Shown here in pieces: positions 26,729-35,654 of a stretch of DNA of 64,000 nucleotides. The stretch comes from Cellulophaga baltica. Its GTDB lineage: Bacteria > Bacteroidota > Bacteroidia > Flavobacteriales > Flavobacteriaceae. The notes beneath the pieces were generated by a model that was not told where the DNA came from, did not search any database, and saw only the letters and a program-made list of their open reading frames with translations. Position 1 is the first letter of the stretch, and each line of letters begins with the position of its first letter. The position numbers and the translations under genes are program-made. The DNA lies in NCBI RefSeq assembly GCF_018861125.1, contig NZ_JAHKQN010000005.1, positions 351,939 through 415,938 of the forward strand, written 5' to 3'.

Positions 26729-27436
26729 ATGCTACTAGCTGCAATCATATTAGGTTTTATGGGGAGTTTACACTGCGTAGGTATGTGCGGACCAATTGCC
26801 TTTATGCTTCCAGTTGATAGATCTAGTAATTTTAAAAAAATAAGTCAGATTTTTATTTATCATTTCGGAAGGTTGCTTGCTTATAGTATTTTAGGCTTAA
26901 TTTTTGGCTTGCTTGGTAAAGGGCTATTTGTTTTTGGTATGCAACAAAAACTATCGATTGCTATTGGAGTTTTAATGATAATAGTTGTCTTAATTCCACA
27001 CCAAAAACTTAATAAATTCAACCTATCAAAACCAATCTATAAGATTATAGGAAAAGTAAAAAATAAACTTGGTAAAGAACTTCAAAAGAAAACACCTGAT
27101 ACTTTTTTAACTATAGGTTTCTTAAATGGGTTCTTACCTTGCGGATTAGTATATATGGCACTTTTTGGTGCAATTGCAATGGGTTCACCTTTACAAGGGG
27201 CCCTTTACATGACACTTTTTGGCGTAGGAACTATTCCATTAATGACAACAGCAATCTACTTTAGTAGTTTACTTAAAAACGGTTTGAAACAAAAAATACA
27301 AAAACTAATTCCTGTATTTGTAGTACTCATTGGCGCTTTATTTATTTTAAGAGGCCTAAGTTTAGGAATACCTTATGTATCACCAAAACCTATAACCGAA
27401 GTTGTTTCAGCAACGATGGAATGTCATGTAAATTAA
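26729..27436 (+). CDS. SafE/UreH-like membrane protein of the cco cluster
   Basis: Six or seven membrane helices in 235 residues with GSLHCVGMCGPIAFML at the N-terminus and NGFLPCGLVYMALFGAIAMGS in the middle mark the TauE/SafE-related family found in cco operons (sometimes called CcoI2 or heavy-metal transporter). The paired Cys residues in the first helix (HCVGMC) could handle copper. In cco clusters this family is thought to help copper homeostasis; direct proof is limited. It ends the continuous run from ccoS and is followed 31 nt later by the globin gene. Confidence 0.8.
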   Translation: MLLAAIILGFMGSLHCVGMCGPIAFMLPVDRSSNFKKISQIFIYHFGRLLAYSILGLIFGLLGKGLFVFGMQQKLSIAIGVLMIIVVLIPHQKLNKFNLSKPIYKIIGKVKNKLGKELQKKTPDTFLTIGFLNGFLPCGLVYMALFGAIAMGSPLQGALYMTLFGVGTIPLMTTAIYFSSLLKNGLKQKIQKLIPVFVVLIGALFILRGLSLGIPYVSPKPITEVVSATMECHVN

Positions 27437-27467
27437 GTACCTTCATACTCACAAACCACAAAAACTT

Positions 27468-27857
27468 ATGGCTCAAAAAGAACTAGAAAATAGAACTGAT
27501 GTAAGTAAATTGGTTCGAAGCTTTTATGCAAAGGTTCGAAAAGATACTGTTTTGGGTCCTATTTTTAATGGTATTATTACCGATTGGGAAAGTCATTTAG
27601 AGTTACTTACTAATTTTTGGGAAACACAATTATTCTTAAAAAGAAAATATCACGGCAACCCAATTAAAGCGCATAACGATGTTGATGATAAAATGAACCA
27701 TACTGTAAGTCCTGAACATTTCGGGCTTTGGTTAAATTTATGGTTTGAAACTATTGATGAGTTATATACTGGTGATACCGCTTTTATTGCTAAAAACAGA
27801 GCTCGACAAATGAATACGATGCTGTACATGAAAATTTTTCAACACAGAACTAAATAA
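27468..27857 (+). CDS. Group III truncated hemoglobin
   Basis: The 129 residues match group III truncated globins: the N-terminal helix VSKLVRSFYAKVRKDTVLGPIF, the WESHLELLTNFWETQLF block, and the downstream segment PIKAHNDVDDKMNHTVSPEHFGLWLNLW, which contains the heme-proximal histidine. Group III globins are linked to microaerobic growth and to nitric oxide or peroxide handling, though their reactions are poorly known. The position as last gene of the cco run supports a link with low-oxygen respiration. Confidence 0.9.
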   Translation: MAQKELENRTDVSKLVRSFYAKVRKDTVLGPIFNGIITDWESHLELLTNFWETQLFLKRKYHGNPIKAHNDVDDKMNHTVSPEHFGLWLNLWFETIDELYTGDTAFIAKNRARQMNTMLYMKIFQHRTK

Positions 27858-27890
27858 AAAAGGGAATATTTATAAAAAACATTCCCTTTT
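27858..27890. terminator. Bidirectional terminator between globin and uspA genes
   Basis: AAAAGGGAAT (27858-27867) pairs exactly with ATTCCCTTTT (27881-27890) across a 13-nt loop. It stands between converging genes, and each strand ends in a T-run, so it can stop transcription from both sides. Confidence 0.9.
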
Positions 27891-27913
27891 CAACAACAAT
27901 TCAACCAACTAAA

Positions 27914-28738
27914 CTAGATCTTAAATGTAACCACTGGTATTGTCGAATGATTAGCAATATCCTCACCTATACTACCCATAAAAAAATGAGATAACCCTTT
28001 TCTACCGTGTGTAGGTATTCCTATAATATCTATATTTTCCGCTTCTGCATAATTAATAACACCTTTTTCGACATTATAATCGTTATATACTTTTACATCT
28101 AGGAGCTCTGGCCCTACTGCCGTAGAAAATTTTTCAATTTTACCTTTAATAGCTTCAGTACTTAAAAAATTATCGGCAGGTGTATTTACATATAATAAAT
28201 GCAAATCAATTGAAAATTGTGCCGCAATATATTTTGCTCTTTGGTAAGCATGAATATTTTCTTCTTCTAAATCGCAAGCAAAAACCATTTTGCTTGGCGC
28301 AAAATTTTCCATGTCATGCTTTACAACTAATACTGGAGTGTCTGAATTTCTAACTACCTTTTCTGTATTAGAGCCCACGAAGACCTCCATCAATCCATCA
28401 ACACCATGTGAACCCATAATCACAAGGTCTGCATTATTCGCTTCTGCAACTTCATTAACTTCACTAAAAACTTTAAAATGTTTAATTACAGGTTTTACTG
28501 TGATACCATCTAAATATGGTTTTTTAATAAAGTCTTGAAAACGCTTTTCCGCTAGTTTCATTAAAAAAACGGTCTGTTCTGGTTGAAAACCTTCTGTTGA
28601 TGATATATATGCTTGGTTTAACTCTAACATATGCATTGCATAAATTACAGAATTATGTTTTTTTGCAAGAGAAGCTGCTACTTTTAATGCATTTTCTGAT
28701 TGAATCGAAAAATCTACAGGTACGATAATGTTTTTCAT
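27914..28738 (-). CDS. Universal stress protein, two UspA domains
   Basis: Both halves of this 274-residue protein retain UspA features. The first has MKNIIVPVDFS and VIMGSHGVDGLMEVFVGSNTEKVV; the second has IIGIPTHGRKGLSHFFMGSIGEDIANHS. The ATP-binding GxxG-x9-G(S/T) motif is intact in each, unlike the tandem Usp at 16908. The gene follows hemN by 26 nt on the same strand with no promoter visible between, so it probably shares the FNR-controlled hemN promoter. Confidence 0.88.
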   Translation of the reverse strand: MKNIIVPVDFSIQSENALKVAASLAKKHNSVIYAMHMLELNQAYISSTEGFQPEQTVFLMKLAEKRFQDFIKKPYLDGITVKPVIKHFKVFSEVNEVAEANNADLVIMGSHGVDGLMEVFVGSNTEKVVRNSDTPVLVVKHDMENFAPSKMVFACDLEEENIHAYQRAKYIAAQFSIDLHLLYVNTPADNFLSTEAIKGKIEKFSTAVGPELLDVKVYNDYNVEKGVINYAEAENIDIIGIPTHGRKGLSHFFMGSIGEDIANHSTIPVVTFKI

Positions 28739-28764
28739 GGTATTTATTTTTTTAAGTTGAATAT

Positions 28765-30126
28765 TTAAATTGTCATTGAAAAAAGCCTAGTTTCTGGAGC
28801 TTTTCTGTGTAAATGCATATCAAATGCCATACATATATTTCTAATAAATGGCATTCCCTTTTTTGTTACTTGAATTATATTGTTATTAATCTCAATTAAT
28901 TGATCAGCCTCCATTTCTTTCAGTTTTTTTAATACAAGATTAGCATTAAAAAAAGAAGCTTCGTTAACTTTTATTTCAGTCTTAAAATGACACATTAAAT
29001 CTAAAATATGCTGACGGATAATTTTATCTTCATCACTTAAAATGTGTCCTCTATAAATAGGAATTATGTTATTTTCTACCAAATGCTGATACTCTTCAAT
29101 ACTTTTTACATTCTGTGCAAAACTATACCAACTATCGCTTATACTTGAAGCCCCTAAACCAATCATTAGCTGAGTTTTTGAAGCAGTATACCCCATAAAA
29201 TTTCGATGTAATTTTTTATTATCTAATGCTTTATATAAACTATCTGTTTTTGAAGCAAAATGATCCATTCCTATTTCTTTATAACCAACCTCAGCGAGCA
29301 ATTTTTTTCCATTTTCATATTGCTCTCGTTTTTCATCGGCACTAGGTAAATCTGCCTCATTATAACCACGCTGACCGTTACCTTTTATCCAAGGCACATG
29401 AGCATAACTATAAAAAGCTAAACGATCTGGTTTTAAACTTTTTGTTTTTAAAATAGTAGCTTCAACATCTTCAAGGGTTTGATGTGGTAAACCAAAAATA
29501 ATATCATGACCAATTGAGGTATACCCAATCTCACGCGCTATATCGGTAACATTTTTTACATTCTCAAACGGTTGTATTCTGTGTATTGCTTTTTGTACTT
29601 TCTCATTATAGTCTTGTACACCGTAACTCACACGCCTAAACCCTACATCATATAAAGCTTGTAAGTGCTCTTTTGTCGTATTGTTTGGATGGCCTTCAAA
29701 ACTAAATTCATGATTATTAGCTTTTACTGCAGTTTTTAAAATTCCGTTTATTAAGTATTTTAAATTTTCTGGTGAGAAAAAAGTTGGTGTTCCACCACCA
29801 AGATGTAATTCTTTAACAACTGGTTTCTCATCAAATAGTTTGCAATATAGTTCCCACTCTTTCAATACCGTTTGTATATATGGTATTTGAACATCGTTTC
29901 TTTTAGTAATACGTTTGTGACAACCACAAAATGTACACATACTTTCACAAAAAGGTAAATGAATGTATAAACTTATACCCTCAGTAGCATTACTCGCTGA
30001 AAAGCTTTTTTGTAATGTTTCTTCCCATTTTTTTCCTGAGAAAGAATTCATATCCCAATACGGAACAGTTGGGTAACTTGTATATCGAGGACCTGGTATA
30101 TTATATTTTTGAACTAAACTGCACAT
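28765..30126 (-). CDS. hemN: Oxygen-independent coproporphyrinogen III oxidase HemN
   Basis: HemN converts coproporphyrinogen III to protoporphyrinogen IX without oxygen, using two S-adenosylmethionine molecules. The motif C60-x3-C64-x2-C67-x-C69 (CESMCTFCGC) is the true HemN pattern, and the following HKR and GGGTPTF blocks agree. At 453 residues it has full HemN length, unlike the HemW at 6541. Heme is required by the cbb3 oxidase and globin encoded next door. The promoter (30144-30187) carries an FNR-like site, so expression at low oxygen is likely. Confidence 0.93.
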   Translation of the reverse strand: MCSLVQKYNIPGPRYTSYPTVPYWDMNSFSGKKWEETLQKSFSASNATEGISLYIHLPFCESMCTFCGCHKRITKRNDVQIPYIQTVLKEWELYCKLFDEKPVVKELHLGGGTPTFFSPENLKYLINGILKTAVKANNHEFSFEGHPNNTTKEHLQALYDVGFRRVSYGVQDYNEKVQKAIHRIQPFENVKNVTDIAREIGYTSIGHDIIFGLPHQTLEDVEATILKTKSLKPDRLAFYSYAHVPWIKGNGQRGYNEADLPSADEKREQYENGKKLLAEVGYKEIGMDHFASKTDSLYKALDNKKLHRNFMGYTASKTQLMIGLGASSISDSWYSFAQNVKSIEEYQHLVENNIIPIYRGHILSDEDKIIRQHILDLMCHFKTEIKVNEASFFNANLVLKKLKEMEADQLIEINNNIIQVTKKGMPFIRNICMAFDMHLHRKAPETRLFSMTI

Positions 30127-30143
30127 TTGTAATTTATTTGCTA

Positions 30144-30187
30144 CAAACCTACTGGCAATAAGTCAAAATAAATATGACAAATGTCAG
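30144..30187 (-). promoter_or_regulatory. FNR-like site and -7 box of the hemN promoter
   Basis: ATGACAAATGTCAG lies at 30174-30187 (centre 30180.5). On the minus strand the perfect -7 box TAGGTTTG begins at 30151, exactly 29.5 bp away. Transcription would begin near 30137, about 11 nt before the hemN ATG. Confidence 0.8.
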
Positions 30188-30643
30188 TTTACGATTTTAA
30201 AATAAAAAAATACATTTGATATTAATTGCCAAACAACTATTATTCATAAGTAATTGTTTATACTATTTGTAGTCCAACTTTACGAAATATATAAAAGAAT
30301 AAATTTACATCACTTAATAACAGCCCTTTACACCTAAAATAAGAAGAAAAATCACCTGCAAAAAAACTTATTAAAATTAAATATAATCAATAAAAAAAGT
30401 AAAAAAATAAATATTATATAATTTATTTAAGATAATTATTAAAATTTGACAATAATAAAAAGTGAGATTAATTGCGAATTTGACAATTTGTAAAAGAGCC
30501 AAATATTCATTCTGTAAAAATCATTAATGAAAACAGGTGAAAATATAAAATATTCTATAAACACACAAAATACATACATTTTATTCAGTCATTTTTGTTT
30601 TTTATTGATTTTTATATATCAAAAACAATAATTAATATTGAGT
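30188..30643. other. Very AT-rich intergenic stretch without recognised genes
   Basis: No convincing gene is seen. The 11-mer AATTTGACAAT occurs twice (30443-30453 and 30477-30487), 34 bp apart in direct orientation. A 34-codon ORF from 30527 has no support. The region separates divergent transcription units and probably carries upstream control sequences of the TonB-receptor gene. Confidence 0.6.
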
Positions 30644-30692
30644 AACGTAAATTTTACGTTTTAATTACCTTAGTAAAAGTTCCGGAACTTTT
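30644..30692 (+). promoter_or_regulatory. Two perfect palindromes upstream of the TonB-receptor gene
   Basis: AACGTAAATTTTACGTT (30644-30660, 8-1-8 dyad) and AAAAGTTCCGGAACTTTT (30675-30692, unbroken 18-bp palindrome) lie 14 bp apart and end 97 nt before the receptor ATG. The second has no loop and so is not a good terminator. Different half-sites suggest two different regulators. Confidence 0.55.
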
Positions 30693-30789
30693 GTTTTTAG
30701 AAAAACTATTGATGTTTACAAAACTATATAGCTAACGAGAAGGCTAATGATTTTGCAACCATTATTTTAATAACCATAACCCTCTGAAA

Positions 30790-33714
30790 ATGAATAAACT
30801 CTTACTCACATTATTACTATTTGGCTCCTTTTCTGTGCTTTCTGCTCAAGAAATTGATATAAAAGGAAAGATTACCGATGACACCGGTGAACCATTAGCA
30901 GGAGCAAATGTTGTCGTAAAAGGTACTAGCAAAGGTACCGTAACAAATTTTGATGGTGAATTTGAAATAGTCGCACCGTCAACTGGAACATTGACCTTTT
31001 CATCATTAGGTTATGCTTCAAAAGAAATAGCTATTAATAATAAAACTTACATTACAATTCAGTTGGCTGCTACAGCCCAACAATTAGATGAAATGGTTGT
31101 TGTAGGATCAAGAGGACAAGCTAGAACAAAACTAGAAACAGCCTCGCCAGTTGATGTTATAAACATCGCTACACAAAGTATTAACATGCCACAACTAGGT
31201 CTAGCAGAAATGTTGGTTGCTTCAGCACCATCATTTAGTGCTTTTAAATCGCAAGGTGGAGATTTATCTTCTTCAGTAGATCCACCAACCCTAAGAGGTT
31301 TAGCGCCAAACCAAATGTTAGTTTTGGTAAACGGAAAACGTAGACATACCTCTGCATTACTTGCTGCTTCACAAACCGGAAGTGCTGCAAATGCCGTAGA
31401 TATGAGTTTTATTGCTCCTGAATCTATTGAACGAGTAGAAATTTTAAGAGACGGTGCTTCTGCACAGTATGGTTCAGATGCCATTGCCGGTGTTATGAAC
31501 GTAGTTCTTAAAAAAGGAACAAATAAATTTAGTGGAAGTTTAACTATGGGTGGTTATCCTAACAAAGCTCCCGATTTGAGTGATTCTGACATAAGTGAAG
31601 AAAACCAAGATTTATTATCTGATACAGAAGCTGATGGATTTAATTATCAGTTATCAGCCAATTATGGTTTAGGTTTTGATAACGGTGGTTACATAAATGT
31701 TACAGGTACATACCGCCAAGCAGAAAAAACAATAAGACCTAATATTAGTGATGCTACACCTTACGGAGAATCTTATTTGAATAATCAAAGAACAGATACA
31801 GATGGTAATGTAATTATTACCAACCCAGAATTAGTTGCCGCTCAAGCAGCTGGTGATACAGATTTAGCAGCAACACTTACAACGGATGCTGGTTTAATGG
31901 CGGCAAGAGGTTTAACCGCTAAAGATTTTTCAACTTTTGCTGGTTCTGCAGGATCAAATCTAGGAGTTATTTCATACCATATGGAATTACCAATTAATGA
32001 GAACACAAACTTCTATTCTTTTGGAGATTTTGGTTATAAATATACTGATGCTTTTAGTTGTTTCTTTAGAAGACCTGCGCAAACAGATAGAGCTAATTAC
32101 GATTTATACCCTAACGGATTTAGACCGCAAATTACAACTACACAAACTAATATAGGTTTTACTAGTGGAATTGATGGTAAATTAGGTGATTTTGATTTTG
32201 ACTTCAGTAACACATTTGGAAGAAACAAAATGACTTTTGACATGTTCAATACATTCAATGCAAGCTTACAGTCTGAGTCTCCTACAGAAATGAATTTAGG
32301 TACTCATAGTTTTGCTCAAAACACCATGAATTTTGATATCTCAAGATATTACGATGATATTCTTTCAGGGTTTAATATTGCAATAGGTACAGAACTACGT
32401 GTTGAAAACTACAAAATTATAGCAGGCCAAGAAGAAAGTTATGAAGCTGGCGACGCTGGTATTTACACTGCCACAGAAGACAATGAAGTTCTTTTAGGTC
32501 CTGACGGTTTCCCGTTAGAAGATATAGACTCTCAACCCTTAGTTGATGAAAATGGTGATGCAACCGTTTTAGAATATGCTGGTGTAAGTCAATCATTCAA
32601 CAAACAATATTCTGCTAACTGCCAATGTTTTAGGGGTTTTGCTCCAACTAATGAAAGTGATGAATATCGCTCAGTTACCGCTTTATATTTAGATATGGAA
32701 TTGGATGTTACTGACAAATGGTTTGTAAGTACTGCATTTAGAACTGAGAATTACTCTGATTTCGGTGGCGTATTCACAGGTAAGTTTGCAACAAGATATT
32801 CTATCACAGATAACTTTGCTGTAAGAGGCTCTTTTAGTTCAGGTTTTAGAGCACCTTCATTGCAAGAATTAAACTACTCACATACATTTACATTCTTTGT
32901 AGGTTTAGATCCATTTGATGCAACTACATATCAAAATTCAAGTAGTGCAGCAAGAGCATTAGGCATACCACAATTAACTGAAGAAAAATCTACTAATTTT
33001 AGTCTTGGTTTTACCACTAAATTATTTAACAAAATAGAATTGACTGTAGATGCTTATTCTATTAAAATTGATGATCGAATTTTTGAAACAAGCACATTTA
33101 GCGCAACTGATGCTCCAGCACTAGAACCAGTAATTGGCTCTGGGTTAGCTTCTTTTAGAATTAATGGTGGTGATGTTAGCACAAAAGGTATCGAGATTGT
33201 TGCCAACTATAATGAACGTATCGGAGAAGGTATGTTAGGTTTAATGGCATCAGGAGTATTTAGAAAAAATACATTTGAAAATTCTAATGTACCAGATTTA
33301 AACACAACATTAACTGATGAAGAATTAGAAGCTAAATATGTCGATAGATCTAGTATTGGTCAGTTCGAAACAGGAACACCAAATACTAATTTAATTGGTT
33401 CCGCAACTTATTCAATTGGCAAATGGTCAGGTATGTTACGTGGTACGCTATATGGTGAGGTAACTACCTTAGACAATACACTAGATTCTAATGGCTTATA
33501 TGACGACCAAACTTTTTCAAAGCAGTTTGTAACAGACATAGGACTTACTTATAAAGCTACAGAACATGTTAGTTTAACGGTTGGTGGGAATAATATTTTT
33601 AATAATTATCCAGATATTCTTATTGCTGCAAATAGAGGTTTCTATTTATATTCTAATTACCAGCAAGGCTCTAATGGCGCCTATTTCTTTGGTAGAATGA
33701 GTTTTTCTTTCTAA
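30790..33714 (+). CDS. TonB-dependent outer-membrane receptor with CarboxypepD_reg domain
   Basis: A signal peptide (1-19, LSAQ) is followed by a carboxypeptidase-regulatory-like domain (about 22-100), a TonB plug (about 115-235, with LRGLAPNQMLVLVNGKRRH and VEILRDGASAQYGSDAIAGVMNVVLKKG), and a large barrel ending in the aromatic FFGRMSFSF. At 974 residues it is a full-length receptor. No SusD partner follows, so it is not a glycan SusCD pair. Two Cys-rich spots (FSCFFRRP and ANCQCFRG) may form disulfides. It is followed 25 nt later by a lipoprotein gene and then a Tat-exported aminotransferase gene, which suggests uptake of an amino compound; the substrate is unknown. Confidence 0.9.
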   Translation: MNKLLLTLLLFGSFSVLSAQEIDIKGKITDDTGEPLAGANVVVKGTSKGTVTNFDGEFEIVAPSTGTLTFSSLGYASKEIAINNKTYITIQLAATAQQLDEMVVVGSRGQARTKLETASPVDVINIATQSINMPQLGLAEMLVASAPSFSAFKSQGGDLSSSVDPPTLRGLAPNQMLVLVNGKRRHTSALLAASQTGSAANAVDMSFIAPESIERVEILRDGASAQYGSDAIAGVMNVVLKKGTNKFSGSLTMGGYPNKAPDLSDSDISEENQDLLSDTEADGFNYQLSANYGLGFDNGGYINVTGTYRQAEKTIRPNISDATPYGESYLNNQRTDTDGNVIITNPELVAAQAAGDTDLAATLTTDAGLMAARGLTAKDFSTFAGSAGSNLGVISYHMELPINENTNFYSFGDFGYKYTDAFSCFFRRPAQTDRANYDLYPNGFRPQITTTQTNIGFTSGIDGKLGDFDFDFSNTFGRNKMTFDMFNTFNASLQSESPTEMNLGTHSFAQNTMNFDISRYYDDILSGFNIAIGTELRVENYKIIAGQEESYEAGDAGIYTATEDNEVLLGPDGFPLEDIDSQPLVDENGDATVLEYAGVSQSFNKQYSANCQCFRGFAPTNESDEYRSVTALYLDMELDVTDKWFVSTAFRTENYSDFGGVFTGKFATRYSITDNFAVRGSFSSGFRAPSLQELNYSHTFTFFVGLDPFDATTYQNSSSAARALGIPQLTEEKSTNFSLGFTTKLFNKIELTVDAYSIKIDDRIFETSTFSATDAPALEPVIGSGLASFRINGGDVSTKGIEIVANYNERIGEGMLGLMASGVFRKNTFENSNVPDLNTTLTDEELEAKYVDRSSIGQFETGTPNTNLIGSATYSIGKWSGMLRGTLYGEVTTLDNTLDSNGLYDDQTFSKQFVTDIGLTYKATEHVSLTVGGNNIFNNYPDILIAANRGFYLYSNYQQGSNGAYFFGRMSFSF

Positions 33715-33739
33715 TTATTATTAATTTAAAAAACATATC

Positions 33740-34333
33740 ATGATTAAAATCTATATAAAACAACTTTGCATACTTTTCATCATTCTATTTCTTGCCTCAT
33801 GTGAGGTAGATCAGTTAGATGCAGATACAACTACTGCAGATGGTGGTGGAACATTAACAGATTATATTGCCTACACAGTTAACTCTACTGACCCAACTGG
33901 CACAAATATTTATGGGAGAATAGTTTTTTGGCAAACAAGCCTAAATCAAACCTTAGTTCAAGTATCTGTTTACAATACAGAATACCAAGAGTTATACCCT
34001 AGTGAAATTGTAGCCGGAGCAATTGGAACAGAAACTACAACAATGGTAGAATTATCAGATGTTGAAGGGTTTATTTATCAATATGGAGAATCAACTACTG
34101 AAGTTGATTCTGATGATATTGATGGCGATGGCGATACAACAGAAGCATTACCCCTATTAAATTATTATGGCGAATTAGGAGAAACAAAATTCTTTGTTAT
34201 CACAGACACTGATTTTTATGATTCTATTTTAACTATGGATAGTCATTTAAATATTTATTCAAGTGACGGTACAGGAACTATAGTAGCTAGTGGTGATTTA
34301 GGCGAAAATGCTGAGCCTGTAGAACAGAGTTAG
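33740..34333 (+). CDS. Asp-rich outer-membrane lipoprotein of unknown function
   Basis: The lipobox is LASC at about residues 18-21, followed by an acidic Thr-rich stretch, so the protein should be lipid-anchored. The 197-residue product contains a calcium-loop-like run DSDDIDGDGDTTE near 135-147. It is otherwise predicted to be beta-rich and was not recognised as any named family. It lies between the TonB receptor and the aminotransferase, 25 nt from each, so it is probably an accessory to the same uptake system, for example a surface-exposed binding protein. Confidence 0.7.
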   Translation: MIKIYIKQLCILFIILFLASCEVDQLDADTTTADGGGTLTDYIAYTVNSTDPTGTNIYGRIVFWQTSLNQTLVQVSVYNTEYQELYPSEIVAGAIGTETTTMVELSDVEGFIYQYGESTTEVDSDDIDGDGDTTEALPLLNYYGELGETKFFVITDTDFYDSILTMDSHLNIYSSDGTGTIVASGDLGENAEPVEQS

Positions 34334-34358
34334 AATTTTTAACATAATAAGCACGAAT

Positions 34359-35549
34359 ATGAAAACAAAAGTAAACAGAAGAGATTGGTTAAAAAGAGGA
34401 GCCCTCACCGCTGCAGGTGTTGTAGCTGCACCTTATTTATCTTACGGAGCATTTGCATCTGAACCATTAGATTTAGATGCGCAAGGCAATATATCCTACA
34501 CTCCATTTTTTAAAGAATTTTTACCTGAAAATGCAACAAAACCTTTGGAACTTGCTGCTAAATTAAACGCAAATGAAAACCCTTATGGACCATCATCTAA
34601 AGCAATCGCTGCAATTGGCGAAAATGCATATAGAGGTAATCGTTATGCTTGGACTGAGTTGTTTGATTTAATGGACAAAATTGCCTTAGAAGAAGGTGTA
34701 ACGCAAGAAAATATTATGATGGGCCCTGGTTCGTCTGATTTGTTGGAAAAAACTGCAATGGTATTCTTTCAACACGGAGGAAATATTGTTTCTGCTGACC
34801 CTTCTTACATGTCATTAATCAAAGTTGCTCAAGCAACTGGAGCTGAATGGAAAGCCATTCCTTTAAAACCAGACTGGTCGCATGATTTAAAAGCGATGGA
34901 AGCAGCTATTGACAGTGAAACTAAACTAGTATATATCTGTAATCCAAATAATCCAACAGGAAGCATGACAGATCATGACGAGCTACTTGATTTTTGCAAA
35001 AGAGTTTCTGATAAAGTTCCAATTTTTGTTGATGAGGCTTACTTAGGTTTTCTTGGTGATAGTGCAGCGAAAAGCATGGTTTCTTTAATCAAAGAAGGTA
35101 AAAATATCATTGTTGCTAGAACATTCTCTAAAATTCATGGTATGGCTGGTCTACGTGTTGGTTACGCAGTTGCATTACCTGAAACTTTAGGAATTATTCA
35201 AAAAATTACTAGAGGTGGTATGGGTATTTCATTTCCATCAATATATGCCGCTACAGCAAGTATGGATGATACTGAATTCCAAAATAAATCTAGAGACCTA
35301 AATAAAGAGTGTAGAGAATATGTGTATACAGAATTAGACCGAATGGGCTTTAAATACGTACCCTCTTCTACTAGTTTTATCATATTCCCAATTGAAATGG
35401 AAGGTAAAAAATTCTTAGAAAAAATGACTGCTCAAAAAGTTGGTGTACGTGCATTTGAGTTTTTTGATAAAAATTGGTGTCGTGTAAGTATGGGTACTAT
35501 GGATGAAATGAAATTGTTTACTACAGCCTTAGAAAAAGTGCTTATCTAA
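34359..35549 (+). CDS. Tat-exported PLP-dependent aminotransferase, HisC-like fold
   Basis: The N-terminus NRRDWLKRGALTAAGVVAAPYLSYG is a twin-arginine signal, so the enzyme is predicted to fold in the cytoplasm and then be exported. The rest is a fold type I aminotransferase resembling histidinol-phosphate aminotransferase: KLNANENPYGPS, the cofactor-binding GPGSSDLLEKTA, CNPNNPTGSM, VDEAYLGF, and the PLP-lysine motif TFSKIHGMAGLRVGY. The C-terminal substrate Arg region is present (WCRVSMGT). Cytoplasmic HisC would not need export, so histidine synthesis is unlikely. Transamination of a periplasmic amino compound is inferred; the substrate is unknown. Confidence 0.88.
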   Translation: MKTKVNRRDWLKRGALTAAGVVAAPYLSYGAFASEPLDLDAQGNISYTPFFKEFLPENATKPLELAAKLNANENPYGPSSKAIAAIGENAYRGNRYAWTELFDLMDKIALEEGVTQENIMMGPGSSDLLEKTAMVFFQHGGNIVSADPSYMSLIKVAQATGAEWKAIPLKPDWSHDLKAMEAAIDSETKLVYICNPNNPTGSMTDHDELLDFCKRVSDKVPIFVDEAYLGFLGDSAAKSMVSLIKEGKNIIVARTFSKIHGMAGLRVGYAVALPETLGIIQKITRGGMGISFPSIYAATASMDDTEFQNKSRDLNKECREYVYTELDRMGFKYVPSSTSFIIFPIEMEGKKFLEKMTAQKVGVRAFEFFDKNWCRVSMGTMDEMKLFTTALEKVLI

Positions 35550-35560
35550 GTTTGTTAATT

Positions 35561-35616
35561 GGTCCACGAGTTGACATAATTTACTATGCCAACTCCTGTG
35601 GCCCATTGACTTTTTT
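35561..35616 (+). terminator. Hairpin with T-run after the aminotransferase gene
   Basis: The segment from 35561 (GGTCCACGAGTTG) pairs with GCCAACTCCTGTGGCC ending at 35603, with small bulges and an inner CAT/ATG pair. Six Ts follow at 35611-35616. The stem is imperfect, so it may act as a partial terminator that lowers expression of the permease gene at 35655. Confidence 0.5.
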
Positions 35617-35654
35617 AGAGTATATAACAACTATAATTTCTTAAACCCTCAATT

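Noticed and set aside
30527-30631. Short ORF in the hemN-TonB receptor gap
   Set aside because: Only 34 codons, no ribosome-binding context, composition equal to the surrounding AT-rich spacer.
30675-30692. Terminator at the GTTCCGGAAC palindrome
   Set aside because: No loop is available in the unbroken palindrome, and no gene ends nearby on the plus strand; an operator is more likely.
30790-34333. SusC/SusD glycan-uptake pair
   Set aside because: The 197-residue lipoprotein after the receptor is far too short for SusD and lacks its TPR-like features. No glycoside hydrolase is nearby.
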